This document shows positions 36,062 to 44,430 of a stretch of 64,000 nucleotides of DNA, piece by piece. The position numbers and the translations under genes are program-made. The stretch is from Chloroflexota bacterium (GTDB lineage: Bacteria > Chloroflexota > Anaerolineae > Aggregatilineales > Phototrophicaceae). Within the stretch, counting starts at the first letter, position 1; every line of letters begins with the position of its first letter. The stretch is from the NCBI GenBank assembly GCA_026708115.1, contig JAPOVL010000025.1, positions 1-64,000 on the forward strand, in the 5' to 3' direction. The notes under the pieces were generated by a model, which saw nothing but the letters and a program-made list of their open reading frames with translations, did not search any database and had not been told where the DNA came from.

Positions 36062-36985
36062 TTAACCCACCCCAACAGCCGCCAAACCGCCCTGACCCAG
36101 CTCGCCGCGGCTCGAATCCAAGCGCGCCCTCAGCCCCCGCCAGAGCGCGACGACCATCGCCTCGCGGCTCAGTATCACGATCGCGACAGTGACGCTCTCG
36201 ATGCCCATGCTGAGGAGCGGTCCCGGCTCATAGAGCAGCCGGCTGCAGGTGACGTAAAACAGGGTGGCCAGCCCGATGGGCAGGGCTTGGGCGAAGATAT
36301 AGGAGCAAAAGCCGACGAATGCGGCATCGCGGCTGTTCAGGTCGAAGCTGCTCGAGAAGAGCCCGATGGTCAAAGCGAGAATGATGGTCTGCGTCAGGTG
36401 GCTGTAGTACAGGAGCAACAGGAGCGCGATGAGCAGCAGCATGCGCGCCTGTTCCAGCCCCGGCCGCGCCTGATCGGACAGCAGCAGCCACAGGATCACG
36501 AGCAACGCGCCGCCCAGGGCGACGCCGCCGATCCGCAGCGACTGCGCGCTGCCCCAGCGCAAGGCGGCAAACCAGCCCCCGCGATAGGTAACGCCTTTGG
36601 CGAAGGACCAATTGGCGTAGAGCGAACCCAGGGTCGAGCTGCAAATCAACTCGTAGGTGTGCTGGCGCTTTTCGCGGTAGATGCCCTGGATGATCTCGAC
36701 GGCGAGGCACATGCCCGCTATGAGTGTGAACAGGGGCACGAGGGCGGGGCTGGCCACCGCCAGCATGATCATGACAATGGGAATTAAGAACAGCAGGATC
36801 AGGAGTTGCGGTTGGAGCGCGAGCGCTATGATGAGGGCGATGGCGACGATCAGCAGCAGCGGTCGAGGGGCGCTGTAGCGCCGCTTTGGCGCGCTGGCGG
36901 GCTTGTAGGTTTGGCTGGCGCGCCGGAAGATGGGATTGCGCGCGTCTGGCTGGGCAATTTGCCGCCACAGGCCTGCGGATAACAT
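36062..36985 (-). CDS. Multi-pass membrane protein of unknown function
   Basis: 307 residues with about six to seven hydrophobic segments: two near residues 43-95, others near 155-172, 180-200, 203-225, 230-250 and 258-275. A charged loop between the second and third segments contains YREKRQHTYELICSS, which resembles the loop of ABC-2-type permeases (the EKE.GT.E motif region), but no ATPase gene is adjacent. It follows the chaperonin gene in the same direction after 77 bp and may be part of the sugar importer transcript. Confidence 0.6.
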   Translation of the reverse strand: MLSAGLWRQIAQPDARNPIFRRASQTYKPASAPKRRYSAPRPLLLIVAIALIIALALQPQLLILLFLIPIVMIMLAVASPALVPLFTLIAGMCLAVEIIQGIYREKRQHTYELICSSTLGSLYANWSFAKGVTYRGGWFAALRWGSAQSLRIGGVALGGALLVILWLLLSDQARPGLEQARMLLLIALLLLLYYSHLTQTIILALTIGLFSSSFDLNSRDAAFVGFCSYIFAQALPIGLATLFYVTCSRLLYEPGPLLSMGIESVTVAIVILSREAMVVALWRGLRARLDSSRGELGQGGLAAVGVG

Positions 36986-37062
36986 GCCGATGTCACTCCA
37001 TCAAACGGATGTCGCTCTTTCCCATGATAGCGGAAAGCGCGGGTGAATCCAACGGGGCGGCG

Positions 37063-38769
37063 CTAGGGCGTATAGGTCGACTGCGGCTGCTTGTGATGCA
37101 GCAGCACATCAATGGTCAGGGCCAGTGCGGCGCTGCTGACCCCGCCTCGCAGCGCGGCTTCGAGCACTGACGCGACATCAATAATGCCGGCGTCCATCAC
37201 ATCGACGAGGGCGCCGCTGCGGATATCGATGCCGTGGCCACGGGGCATGCCCCCCAATTCAGCCACTTTTGCGGTATCAAGGCCGCCATTATAGCAGATG
37301 GCGCGCAGGGGTTCCTCCAATGCGCGCAGGAGAATGCGGCGGGCAGCGCGCGCGGCGCTGTCGTCATCCGAGTCAAGCGTCTCCTCCAGCGCGTCGCGGC
37401 AAGCCAGCAAGGCGACGCCGCCGCCCGGCAGGATGCCGTCAGGCAGAGCGCGGCGCAGTGATTTGGCGGTTTCCTTGGCGATTGCGATGCGGCTATCCAT
37501 GCGCGCCGGCAGCGCATCGCCGATGCGCAGGATGGCGACGCCGCCCAGAATCTTGCCGATGCGCTCGCGCAGAAAGGCCTCCGCGTCCTTGTCCGTCGCG
37601 TATTCCACCAGTTCCAACAGATCCGCCAGGTGCTCAGTCAGTTCATCTTGATCCTCGCGGTCGGAGACCAGCCCGAACATCGTTCGCTCGACCCAGACTT
37701 GTTTCGCTTGACCGAAGTAAGTGGCCCGCTCCGCATCTCTCCGCGATGTAGTAGCGCTCCCCTCTCTGATGCTTCGGGGAGGAACCGGGGGTGGGGTAAG
37801 CGTAGTCGCCAGCGTATCGCCGGCCGCTTTGAAGAGAGGGATGGCGCCGGTGATGACGGCCATATCGCTCAGATGCGCCCGCCGCTGGTCATCAGTGCCG
37901 CCGGGCGTCTTGACCGCGACGATGCGAAACTTGTCCGGCTGCTTGTTGTTAAGAATGAAGTTGATGACCGTCTCGGAAAATTTGTCGCCCACAAGCAGAA
38001 GCGCCTTCGCGCCGGCGCGCATGAGCATGCTGATCACGGGCAGCAGCTCTTCCGGATCGTCGATATCGAGATCGCTGAGCAGGATAGCGGCATCGTTCAT
38101 GACGATGCGATCCGGTTCTTTCCCGCCGCGCAGCATGGCGCGGGAGACAGCGCCGCGCTTCCAATACATGCCTTTCATGTAATCGTGCTCGATCATCCGC
38201 GTGTGTCCGCGCCGGACATCGAGTTGGCCGTGTTCGCCGATGAAGTCGAAGATCTCGCCCAGCTTCTCCGCCAATTCGCGATCATGGCAAATGCACTCAG
38301 CCAGCTGCGCCAGTTGTTCGCGCCCGGCAACCGGCGTTTTCATCTCTTCAAGCGAATCCAGCGCGATAGCAAGGCATTCGTCGAGGCACTGCCGCAGGCG
38401 CATGGCGTTCCCGCCGGCGGCGATATACTTCAGACCCTCGTTGTATACCGACTGGAATATCACAGCGGCGGTCGCAGTGCCGTCGCCGCAGTCTTCATAC
38501 AATTGCCAGAGCATCTGCCGCAGCAGCATGGCGCCCATATCGGCATCGCGGTCGGGCAAGTCGCTGATGCGGCGCGCAATCAAGCCGCCCTTGTCCAACA
38601 GATCCGGTGGCTTATTGTCCAGCGCTTGACTGACAGCGACCGTGCGCGGGATGGGACCCAGCGTCGGGCGTACCGCGTCGACGATCAGGTTGATGCCGCG
38701 TTGCAGACTGAGGGAAGCATCCGGCTGAAAGACAAGACCTTCTTGAGGCGACGAGGACTTCGCTGTCAA
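37063..38769 (-). CDS. Divergent GroEL-like chaperonin encoded in a sugar ABC operon
   Basis: 568 residues. The group I chaperonin frame is clear: RPTLGPIPRTVAV, GDGTATA at 95-101 (GroEL Asp87 kept), the apical domain, FGQAKQVWV, and LPDGILPGGGVALLA. By hand alignment the GroEL catalytic Asp398 position is Glu, and the ITKDG motif reads LLDKG, so the ATPase may be altered. The C-terminal Gly-Gly-Met tail is missing. About 24 extra residues (near 322-345) hold an R1 repeat translated in frame. A TTG start overlaps the TGA of the upstream permease gene (TTGA), indicating coupling. No groES is nearby, so this is probably a specialised paralogue. Confidence 0.8.
   Translation of the reverse strand: MTAKSSSPQEGLVFQPDASLSLQRGINLIVDAVRPTLGPIPRTVAVSQALDNKPPDLLDKGGLIARRISDLPDRDADMGAMLLRQMLWQLYEDCGDGTATAAVIFQSVYNEGLKYIAAGGNAMRLRQCLDECLAIALDSLEEMKTPVAGREQLAQLAECICHDRELAEKLGEIFDFIGEHGQLDVRRGHTRMIEHDYMKGMYWKRGAVSRAMLRGGKEPDRIVMNDAAILLSDLDIDDPEELLPVISMLMRAGAKALLLVGDKFSETVINFILNNKQPDKFRIVAVKTPGGTDDQRRAHLSDMAVITGAIPLFKAAGDTLATTLTPPPVPPRSIREGSATTSRRDAERATYFGQAKQVWVERTMFGLVSDREDQDELTEHLADLLELVEYATDKDAEAFLRERIGKILGGVAILRIGDALPARMDSRIAIAKETAKSLRRALPDGILPGGGVALLACRDALEETLDSDDDSAARAARRILLRALEEPLRAICYNGGLDTAKVAELGGMPRGHGIDIRSGALVDVMDAGIIDVASVLEAALRGGVSSAALALTIDVLLHHKQPQSTYTP
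37756..37797. repeat. R1 palindromic repeat inside the chaperonin reading frame
   Basis: The reverse complement reads CCCCACCCCCGGTTCCTCCC, CGAAGCATCAGAGAGGGGAG, almost identical to 13239-13282. It encodes residues about 325-338 of the chaperonin without breaking the frame. Confidence 0.85.
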
Positions 38770-39617
38770 CCGCGGATCGCCCCTTGCGTGAGGCCGGCGA
38801 TGATCTGCCGCTGCATCAAGAGGAAGATGACGATGATGGGCAAAGTAGCCAGGAAGGAGCCGGCCATGATCGCGCCGGTTTCGACCTCGTAGGGTCCGTC
38901 CATAGTGGCGATGCCGTTGGAGAGCAGGTACTTCGCGTCATCGTGCAGGACGACCAGGGGCCAGAGGAAATCGTTCCAGGTCCATACGAAGGTGAGGATG
39001 CCGACCACACCGAGGGCCGGGCGCACCAGCGGCAGGATGATGCGGTGGAACATGCCGATTTCCGAAGCGCCGTCGATGCGGGCGGCGTCCATCAATTCAT
39101 CGGGCACCGATTCGATATATTGGCGCATGAGGAAAATGTTGAAGACGTTCACCATGCCGGGCACGATGATGGCGAGATAGTTATCCACCCAGCCAAAATC
39201 GCGCATCAATAGAAATAGCGGTATCAGCAGCATGTGGAAAGGCAGCGTCAGGGTCGCCAGCACCAGGAAGAAAAAGAAACGCTTGAAACGAAACTCGTAT
39301 TTGGCGAAGGCGGCGCCGGCTAGGGCGGCCAGGTAGACGCCGAGAACGGTGCGGATGCTGGCGGTGAAGATGGTATTGCCGTACCAGCGGACATATTCCG
39401 TTTTTTCGAAGAGCGTATGGAAATTGTGCATGGTCCATTCGCGCGGATAGACCGTCACCGGCAGCTTGTAGAGATCGCCCTCGCGGCGGAAGCTGGCGGA
39501 AATCATGTAGACGAAGGGAATCGCGCAGAGCAAGACACCGACAAGCACGACCGTATTCATCGTGATGATATTGACCCGACCGGGTCCCATTGCGCTTTCA
39601 CGCTTCCGCTTGAACAT
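38766..39617 (-). CDS. Carbohydrate ABC importer permease (MalG type)
   Basis: 283 residues, six membrane segments. The EAA loop DAARIDGASEIGMFHRIILP marks contact with the ATPase. The start region VVLVGVLLCAIPFVYMISAS is the first helix. It forms the inner-membrane channel with the MalF-type partner 9 bp upstream. No ATPase gene is nearby, so a shared MsmK-type ATPase is implied. Confidence 0.88.
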   Translation of the reverse strand: MFKRKRESAMGPGRVNIITMNTVVLVGVLLCAIPFVYMISASFRREGDLYKLPVTVYPREWTMHNFHTLFEKTEYVRWYGNTIFTASIRTVLGVYLAALAGAAFAKYEFRFKRFFFFLVLATLTLPFHMLLIPLFLLMRDFGWVDNYLAIIVPGMVNVFNIFLMRQYIESVPDELMDAARIDGASEIGMFHRIILPLVRPALGVVGILTFVWTWNDFLWPLVVLHDDAKYLLSNGIATMDGPYEVETGAIMAGSFLATLPIIVIFLLMQRQIIAGLTQGAIRG

Positions 39618-39626
39618 CGCAGCGCC

Positions 39627-40592
39627 TCAGACCTTCCACAGCCGGAACAAGAGCAACTGCATGCCGGTGATGATGAGAATGACCACGGTCAAGATATAAC
39701 CGATCGCCGAAGCATACCCCATACGGATATTCAAGAAGCCCATGTCGTAGAGATACATTAGGGGGAACAAGCCGCTATCGAAGGGACCGGTGTTAGGGAA
39801 ATCCAAAAGCAGGTAGGGCTGGCTGAAAAGGCTGAAGGAGCCGATGCCGCCGGTGACGACCACGAAGACGAATACCGGGCGCAGGAAGGGAATGGTGATA
39901 TGCCAGAAGACGCGAGCGGTACTCGCGCCGTCGATGCGCGCCGCTTCCTTCAAATCATCGGGCACATTCTGTAGGCCGGCCAAGAAGAAGAGCGAGTTAA
40001 AGCCGACCCAGGTCCACAAACCGAGGATGATTAACGACGGCATCACGAGATTCGCATCGCGAATCCAGGCGGGACCTTCTATGCCCAGCTGCGCCAGCGC
40101 CGAATTCATCCAGCCGAAATTCTGGTCGTAGACGAATCTGAATATCCAGCCGACGACGACCGCCGAGGTGATATAGGGCGCGAAGAAGGCTAATCGCCCC
40201 AGTACCCGGAAGCGTATATTGGGCGAGTTCAGCGCCAGCGCTACCGCCAGCGCCAGCGGCATCTGCACCAGCAGTGTACCCAGCCAGAATTCGGCGCCGT
40301 TGATCATGGCTTCGCGAAAGCGCTTGTCCTTAGTCAGCAGGCGCTCGTAATTGGCCCAGCCCTTGTATTCGAGCACGACCCCGCCGCCTTCTTCCGCCTG
40401 TTGAAAGCCGCGCGTGCGCTGGAAGCTCAAGAAGAGGGAGAGGCCGGCCGGGTAAACGGTGAAGATCACGAATGACAGCAAAAAGGGCGCCAGGAAGATA
40501 TAGGGGATGACCTTACGCTGGTTGCGCGACCACCAGTCCGCCAGGGAGAAGGGCTGCGGTTTGTTTGCGGTTGTCAATGTGTGAGCGGACAA
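39627..40592 (-). CDS. Carbohydrate ABC importer permease (MalF type)
   Basis: 321 residues from the TTG at 40592, chosen because GGAG lies eight bases upstream and the duplicated copy has GGAGGAG-N8-GTG at the same place. Six membrane segments (IPYIFLAPFLLSFVIFTVYP first) and an EAA loop (EAARIDGASTARVFWHITIP) are present. The first third of this gene was copied in the tandem duplication (42341-42690). Confidence 0.87.
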   Translation of the reverse strand: MSAHTLTTANKPQPFSLADWWSRNQRKVIPYIFLAPFLLSFVIFTVYPAGLSLFLSFQRTRGFQQAEEGGGVVLEYKGWANYERLLTKDKRFREAMINGAEFWLGTLLVQMPLALAVALALNSPNIRFRVLGRLAFFAPYITSAVVVGWIFRFVYDQNFGWMNSALAQLGIEGPAWIRDANLVMPSLIILGLWTWVGFNSLFFLAGLQNVPDDLKEAARIDGASTARVFWHITIPFLRPVFVFVVVTGGIGSFSLFSQPYLLLDFPNTGPFDSGLFPLMYLYDMGFLNIRMGYASAIGYILTVVILIITGMQLLLFRLWKV

Positions 40593-40623
40593 GGCATACA
40601 CTCCATGTCGGTCGACCCAATTG

Positions 40624-40714
40624 CTCGCCCCTACAGGCCGTGATGTATTCGTTGGAGGGTGACCAGATTGGTCGCGTAGACACTGACCGCCGGTCGCCCC
40701 TACATGGCTCTGAT
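40624..40714. repeat. R2 copy, stem GGTC/GACC, within R3-like arms
   Basis: CTCGCCCCTACAGG, then GGTC-GCGTAGACACT-GACC (40670-40688), then CCGGTCGCCCCTACATGG. It lies between the permease and binding-protein genes. Confidence 0.7.
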
Positions 40715-40726
40715 TGTGGGTCAGCG

Positions 40727-42025
40727 CTACTTGCTGAACTCGAATTCCTCGATCGCTTCTTCCAGTGCGGCGCGCGGATCAGCATCCGCTTCGAAGACGG
40801 GATCCATGACCACGCGATTTACGATATCGCCGAACAAGCCCCAGTAAGGATCGACGTTGATGACAGCCATTTCGGCGGCCGCTTCGGCGATGAATTGACC
40901 GGGCACCTGCCCGCCGAAGTAATCATCCGAGCGCAGCAATTCCTCGCTATCCCAGACCGGTGTGTAGGACGGGAAGAGGTTCATGCGGCGGAAGGCCAAC
41001 AGCGAACCCTCGGCGGTGATATTGCAGACGCGGATGAACTCGTAGGACTCGGGCTTGTTTTCGGAGGCGGCGGTGATGCCCATACCGGTGCCGCCATAAG
41101 GCGAGGTCTTGGGGCTGTCCGGGCTCCATTTCGGCAGGTGGCGCATCCGCCACTGGCCTTCCATGTCGGGCACGTTTTGCTTCATAAAACCCTGCAACCA
41201 GGGCGCGGCGTACTTGGTGACGTAGGCGCCATCGCCTATCAGTCCCCAGTAGTCGGCGTCCGATACCAGGAACAAGCCGGAATCGACGTGCGCCTTCTGC
41301 CAATGCAAGATGTCGACAGCCAAGTCAGTTTCCAGCACCGTTACATTGCCGTCGGCATCGAAGAATTGGCCGCCAGCCGCGTTGAGGACGTTGTTCAATT
41401 CGCGCCAGCTTTGCGCGGCTCGGTTAAATTCCGCCAGCGCCGTGCCCGAATCTTGTACCGGACCGCCAACTTGCTCGATCCATTCTTCCCAACTCACCGG
41501 CGCTTCGGCGTCAACGCCCAACTCTTCCATGACGTCAACTCGGTAGAGCATTAGCAGCGGGTTGACTTCGTTGCCGAGGCCGTAGATATTGCCGCGGACG
41601 GTCCAGGGCGCGGTGGCGGAGGGAATTGAAAGGCTGTCCAGGTCCTCGCCTAGTAGGTCATTCATGGCGGCGAAGGGCTCGTTGCCCGGTTCGCGCACGT
41701 ATTGGCCCGTCTGGTTGATCTCGATATCGACCATATCGGGGATGCCGGCGCCGCCGACAAATGCCGCCGTCAGCTTGGGCCATAAATCCCAATAGGGCGT
41801 CTGCTCGAAGGTAAAACCGACATTGGGATGCATGTCGGACCAGAGTTCGTCAACCACGTTCTGCATCCATTCAACGCGGTTGCTGGCGAAGCCCCAGAGC
41901 ACGAGATTGATTTCTTCGTCCTGGGCGCGGACCACACCGACCGGCAGCGCCGCAAAGCCGCTGGCCGCCAGCGCGGTTGATGCCGCCTTCAGAAAGTCGC
42001 GGCGCGAAAGTTTCTTTTCGGACAT
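40727..42025 (-). CDS. Sugar ABC transporter substrate-binding protein, copy 1
   Basis: 432 residues from the ATG at 42025, with GGAG six bases upstream. A twin-arginine signal peptide starts MSEKKLSRRDFLKAASTALA and ends near VRAQ, so the protein is exported folded. The mature part has family-1 extracellular binding protein features (NLVLWGF, PYGGTGMGITAASENKPESY). It differs from copy 2 by about a dozen residues, all in the C-terminal two thirds. It feeds the permeases at 38766-40592. Confidence 0.9.
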   Translation of the reverse strand: MSEKKLSRRDFLKAASTALAASGFAALPVGVVRAQDEEINLVLWGFASNRVEWMQNVVDELWSDMHPNVGFTFEQTPYWDLWPKLTAAFVGGAGIPDMVDIEINQTGQYVREPGNEPFAAMNDLLGEDLDSLSIPSATAPWTVRGNIYGLGNEVNPLLMLYRVDVMEELGVDAEAPVSWEEWIEQVGGPVQDSGTALAEFNRAAQSWRELNNVLNAAGGQFFDADGNVTVLETDLAVDILHWQKAHVDSGLFLVSDADYWGLIGDGAYVTKYAAPWLQGFMKQNVPDMEGQWRMRHLPKWSPDSPKTSPYGGTGMGITAASENKPESYEFIRVCNITAEGSLLAFRRMNLFPSYTPVWDSEELLRSDDYFGGQVPGQFIAEAAAEMAVINVDPYWGLFGDIVNRVVMDPVFEADADPRAALEEAIEEFEFSK

Positions 42026-42027
42026 GG

Positions 42028-42090
42028 TTATCTCCTTGAATATTGATTCCATTTCATTTGGTGCTGGCTGCTATGTTTGATCATTCGCAT
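42028..42090 (-). CDS. 20-residue leader peptide upstream of binding protein copy 1
   Basis: AGGAGGTGAA runs directly into an ATG at 42090. The frame reads MRMIKHSSQHQMKWNQYSRR and stops two bases before the binding-protein ATG. The ribosome site of the binding protein (AAGGAG) lies inside its last codons, so translation of the two should be coupled. An ATG two codons in (42084) gives better spacing. A small hairpin, CACCCT-TTCC-AGGGTG, lies further upstream on the minus strand. Confidence 0.5.
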   Translation of the reverse strand: MRMIKHSSQHQMKWNQYSRR

Positions 42091-42278
42091 TTCACCTCCT
42101 GCCCCGCAAGCTGTCTGCGCCAGATATCCAATATGATGATGGCTGCACCCTGGAAAGGGTGGAATTGACCATCAAGTTAAAGTATACCCCCCCCAAAGAA
42201 AACCAAAAACAAGCGGACGCAGGCGTGAGATGTTGATCTACTTAAGGTACGATCACAGCATACTAAGCAAGCTTAACG

Positions 42279-42340
42279 ATGACCACGCAAAAAGTCAAAG
42301 ATTGGGGCAAAATGCCTGAAGTCTCGATAATCACACTGCC
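42279..42340 (+). pseudogene. 5' stub of the GNAT acetyltransferase gene (duplication copy)
   Basis: Identical to 44398-44459, then cut by the duplication junction inside the ninth codon or so after the likely start. Sequence beyond is permease antisense. Confidence 0.85.
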
Positions 42341-42690
42341 ACCGCCAGCGCCAGCGGCATCTGCACCAGCAAGGTACCCAGCCAGAATTCGGCGCCATTG
42401 ATCATGGCCGCCCGAAAGCGCTTGTCCTTGGTCAGCAGGCGCTCGTAATTGGCCCAGCCCTTGTATTCGAGCACGACTCCGCCGCCTTCTTCCGCCTGTT
42501 GGAAGCCGCGCGTGCGCTGGAAGCTCAAGAAGAGGGCGACACCGGCCGGGTAGACGGTGAAGATCGCGAAGGACAGCAAAAAGGGCGCCAGGAAGATATA
42601 GGGGATGACCTTGCGCTGGTTGCGCGACCACCAGTCCGCGATGGAGAAGGGCTGCGGTTTGTTAGCGGTGGTCAATGTGTGAGCGGACAC
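42331..42690 (-). pseudogene. Truncated MalF-type permease (duplication copy)
   Basis: About 117 codons matching the N-terminus of the permease at 39627-40592 (ANKPQPFSIADWWSRNQRKV, WANYERLLTKDKRFRAAMIN), ending shortly after the duplication junction near 42341 with a chance TGA. It keeps a good GGAGGAG site and GTG start, so a one-helix fragment could still be made. The rest of the permease is lost. Confidence 0.88.
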
Positions 42691-42700
42691 GCGATATACT

Positions 42701-42747
42701 CCTCCCCCATCTCCCGGCCCCTTCCCCCACAAGGAGGGAAGGGGAGT
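42701..42747. repeat. R1 palindromic repeat
   Basis: CCTCCCCCATCTCCCGGCCC, CTTCCCCCACAAGGAGGGAAG: present in the duplicated unit but not at the matching place in the original unit. Confidence 0.65.
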
Positions 42748-42774
42748 GTTTTCACTGATTCTGCAACAATTAAG

Positions 42775-42838
42775 CCCCTCCCTCTTTATGGGGTCGCGTA
42801 GACACTGACCCGCCGGGGAGGGGTTTGGGGTGGGGGTT
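42775..42838. repeat. R1 repeat with R2 nested in its loop, stem GGGTC/GACCC
   Basis: Between the CCCCTCCCTC arm and the GGGGAGGGGTTTGGGGTGGG arm lies GGGTC-GCGTAGACACT-GACCC. Here the R2 stem has five pairs. Confidence 0.7.
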
Positions 42839-42845
42839 GGCTTCC

Positions 42846-44144
42846 CTACTTACTGAACTCGAATTCCTCGATCGCTTCTTCCAGTGCGGCTCGCGGATCA
42901 GCATCCGCCTCGAAGACCGGATCCATGACCACGCGGTTGACGATATCGCCGAACAAGCCCCAGTATGGATCCACGTTGACGACAGCCATTTCGGCGGCCG
43001 CCTCCGCGATGAATTGACCCGGTACCTGCCCGCCGAAGTAATCATCGGAGCGCAGCAATTCCTCGCTATCCCAGACCGGCGTGTAGGACGGGAAGAGGTT
43101 CATGCGGCGGAACGCCAGCAGCGAACCCTCGGCGGTGATATTGCAGACGCGGATGAACTCGTAGGACTCGGGCTTGTTTTCGGAGGCGGCGGTGATGCCC
43201 ATACCGGTGCCGCCATAAGGCGAGGTCTTGGGGCTGTCCGGGCTCCATTTCGGCAGGTGGCGCATCCGCCACTGGCCTTCCATGTCGGGCACGTTTTGCT
43301 TCATAAAACCCTGCAACCAGGGCGCGGCGTATTTCGCGACGAAGGCGCCATCGCCCATCAGCCCCCAAAAGTCGGCGTCCGATACCAGGAACAAGCCGGA
43401 ATCGACGTGCCCCTTCTGCCAATGCAAGATGTCGACAGCCAAGTCGGTTTCCAGCACCGTTACATTGCCGTCGCCATCGAAGAATTGGCCGCCAGCCGCG
43501 TTGAGCACGTTATTCAATTCGCGCCAGCTGCCCGCGCCTCGATTAAATTCCGCCAGCGGCGTGCCCGAATCATGTACCGGCCCGCCAACTTGCTCGATCC
43601 ATTCTTCCCAACTCACCGGCGCTTCGGCGTCAACGCCCAACTCTTCCATGACGTCAACTCGGTAGAGCATTAGCAGCGGGTTGACTTCGTTGCCGAGGCC
43701 GTAGATATTGCCGCGGACGGTCCAGGGCGCGGTGGCGGAGGGAATTGAAAGGCTGTCCAGGTCCTCGCCTAGTAGGTCATTCATGGCGGCGAAGGGCTCG
43801 TTGCCCGGTTCGCGCACGTATTGGCCCGTCTGGTTGATCTCGATATCGACCATATCGGGGATGCCGGCGCCGCCGACAAATGCCGCCGTCAGCTTGGGCC
43901 ATAAATCCCAATAGGGCGTCTGCTCGAAGGTAAAACCGACATTGGGATGCATGTCGGACCAGAGTTCGTCAACCACGTTCTGCATCCATTCAACGCGGTT
44001 GCTGGCGAAGCCCCAGAGCACGAGATTGATTTCTTCGTCCTGGGCGCGGACCACACCGACCGGCAGCGCCGCAAAGCCGCTGGCCGCCAGCGCGGTTGAT
44101 GCCGCCTTCAGAAAGTCGCGGCGCGAAAGTTTCTTTTCGGACAT
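42846..44144 (-). CDS. Sugar ABC transporter substrate-binding protein, copy 2
   Basis: 432 residues, with the same twin-arginine signal as copy 1. From about 43582 to 44459 the DNA is identical to 41463-42340, covering the promoter region and the first third of the gene; the remainder has scattered substitutions (for example QDSGTALAEFNRAAQ against HDSGTPLAEFNRGAG). It has no intact permease of its own, so it presumably shares the channel at 38766-40592. Confidence 0.9.
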   Translation of the reverse strand: MSEKKLSRRDFLKAASTALAASGFAALPVGVVRAQDEEINLVLWGFASNRVEWMQNVVDELWSDMHPNVGFTFEQTPYWDLWPKLTAAFVGGAGIPDMVDIEINQTGQYVREPGNEPFAAMNDLLGEDLDSLSIPSATAPWTVRGNIYGLGNEVNPLLMLYRVDVMEELGVDAEAPVSWEEWIEQVGGPVHDSGTPLAEFNRGAGSWRELNNVLNAAGGQFFDGDGNVTVLETDLAVDILHWQKGHVDSGLFLVSDADFWGLMGDGAFVAKYAAPWLQGFMKQNVPDMEGQWRMRHLPKWSPDSPKTSPYGGTGMGITAASENKPESYEFIRVCNITAEGSLLAFRRMNLFPSYTPVWDSEELLRSDDYFGGQVPGQFIAEAAAEMAVVNVDPYWGLFGDIVNRVVMDPVFEADADPRAALEEAIEEFEFSK

Positions 44145-44146
44145 GG

Positions 44147-44209
44147 TTATCTCCTTGAATATTGATTCCATTTCATTTGGTGCTGGCTGCTATGTTTGAT
44201 CATTCGCAT
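44147..44209 (-). CDS. 20-residue leader peptide upstream of binding protein copy 2
   Basis: Identical to 42028-42090. It ends two bases before the binding-protein ATG at 44144. The identity reflects the recent duplication and is not independent evidence for coding. Confidence 0.45.
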   Translation of the reverse strand: MRMIKHSSQHQMKWNQYSRR

Positions 44210-44430
44210 TTCACCTCCTGCCCCGCAAGCTGTCTGCGCCAGATATCCAATATGATGATGGCTGCACCCTGGAAAGGGTGGAATTGACCATCAAGTTAAA
44301 GTATACCCCCCCCAAAGAAAACCAAAAACAAGCGGACGCAGGCGTGAGATGTTGATCTACTTAAGGTACGATCACAGCATACTAAGCAAGCTTAACGATG
44401 ACCACGCAAAAAGTCAAAGATTGGGGCAAA

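Noticed and set aside
42263..42631. Second frame across the duplication junction
   Set aside because: It is a shifted reading of the permease fragment, made by the junction.
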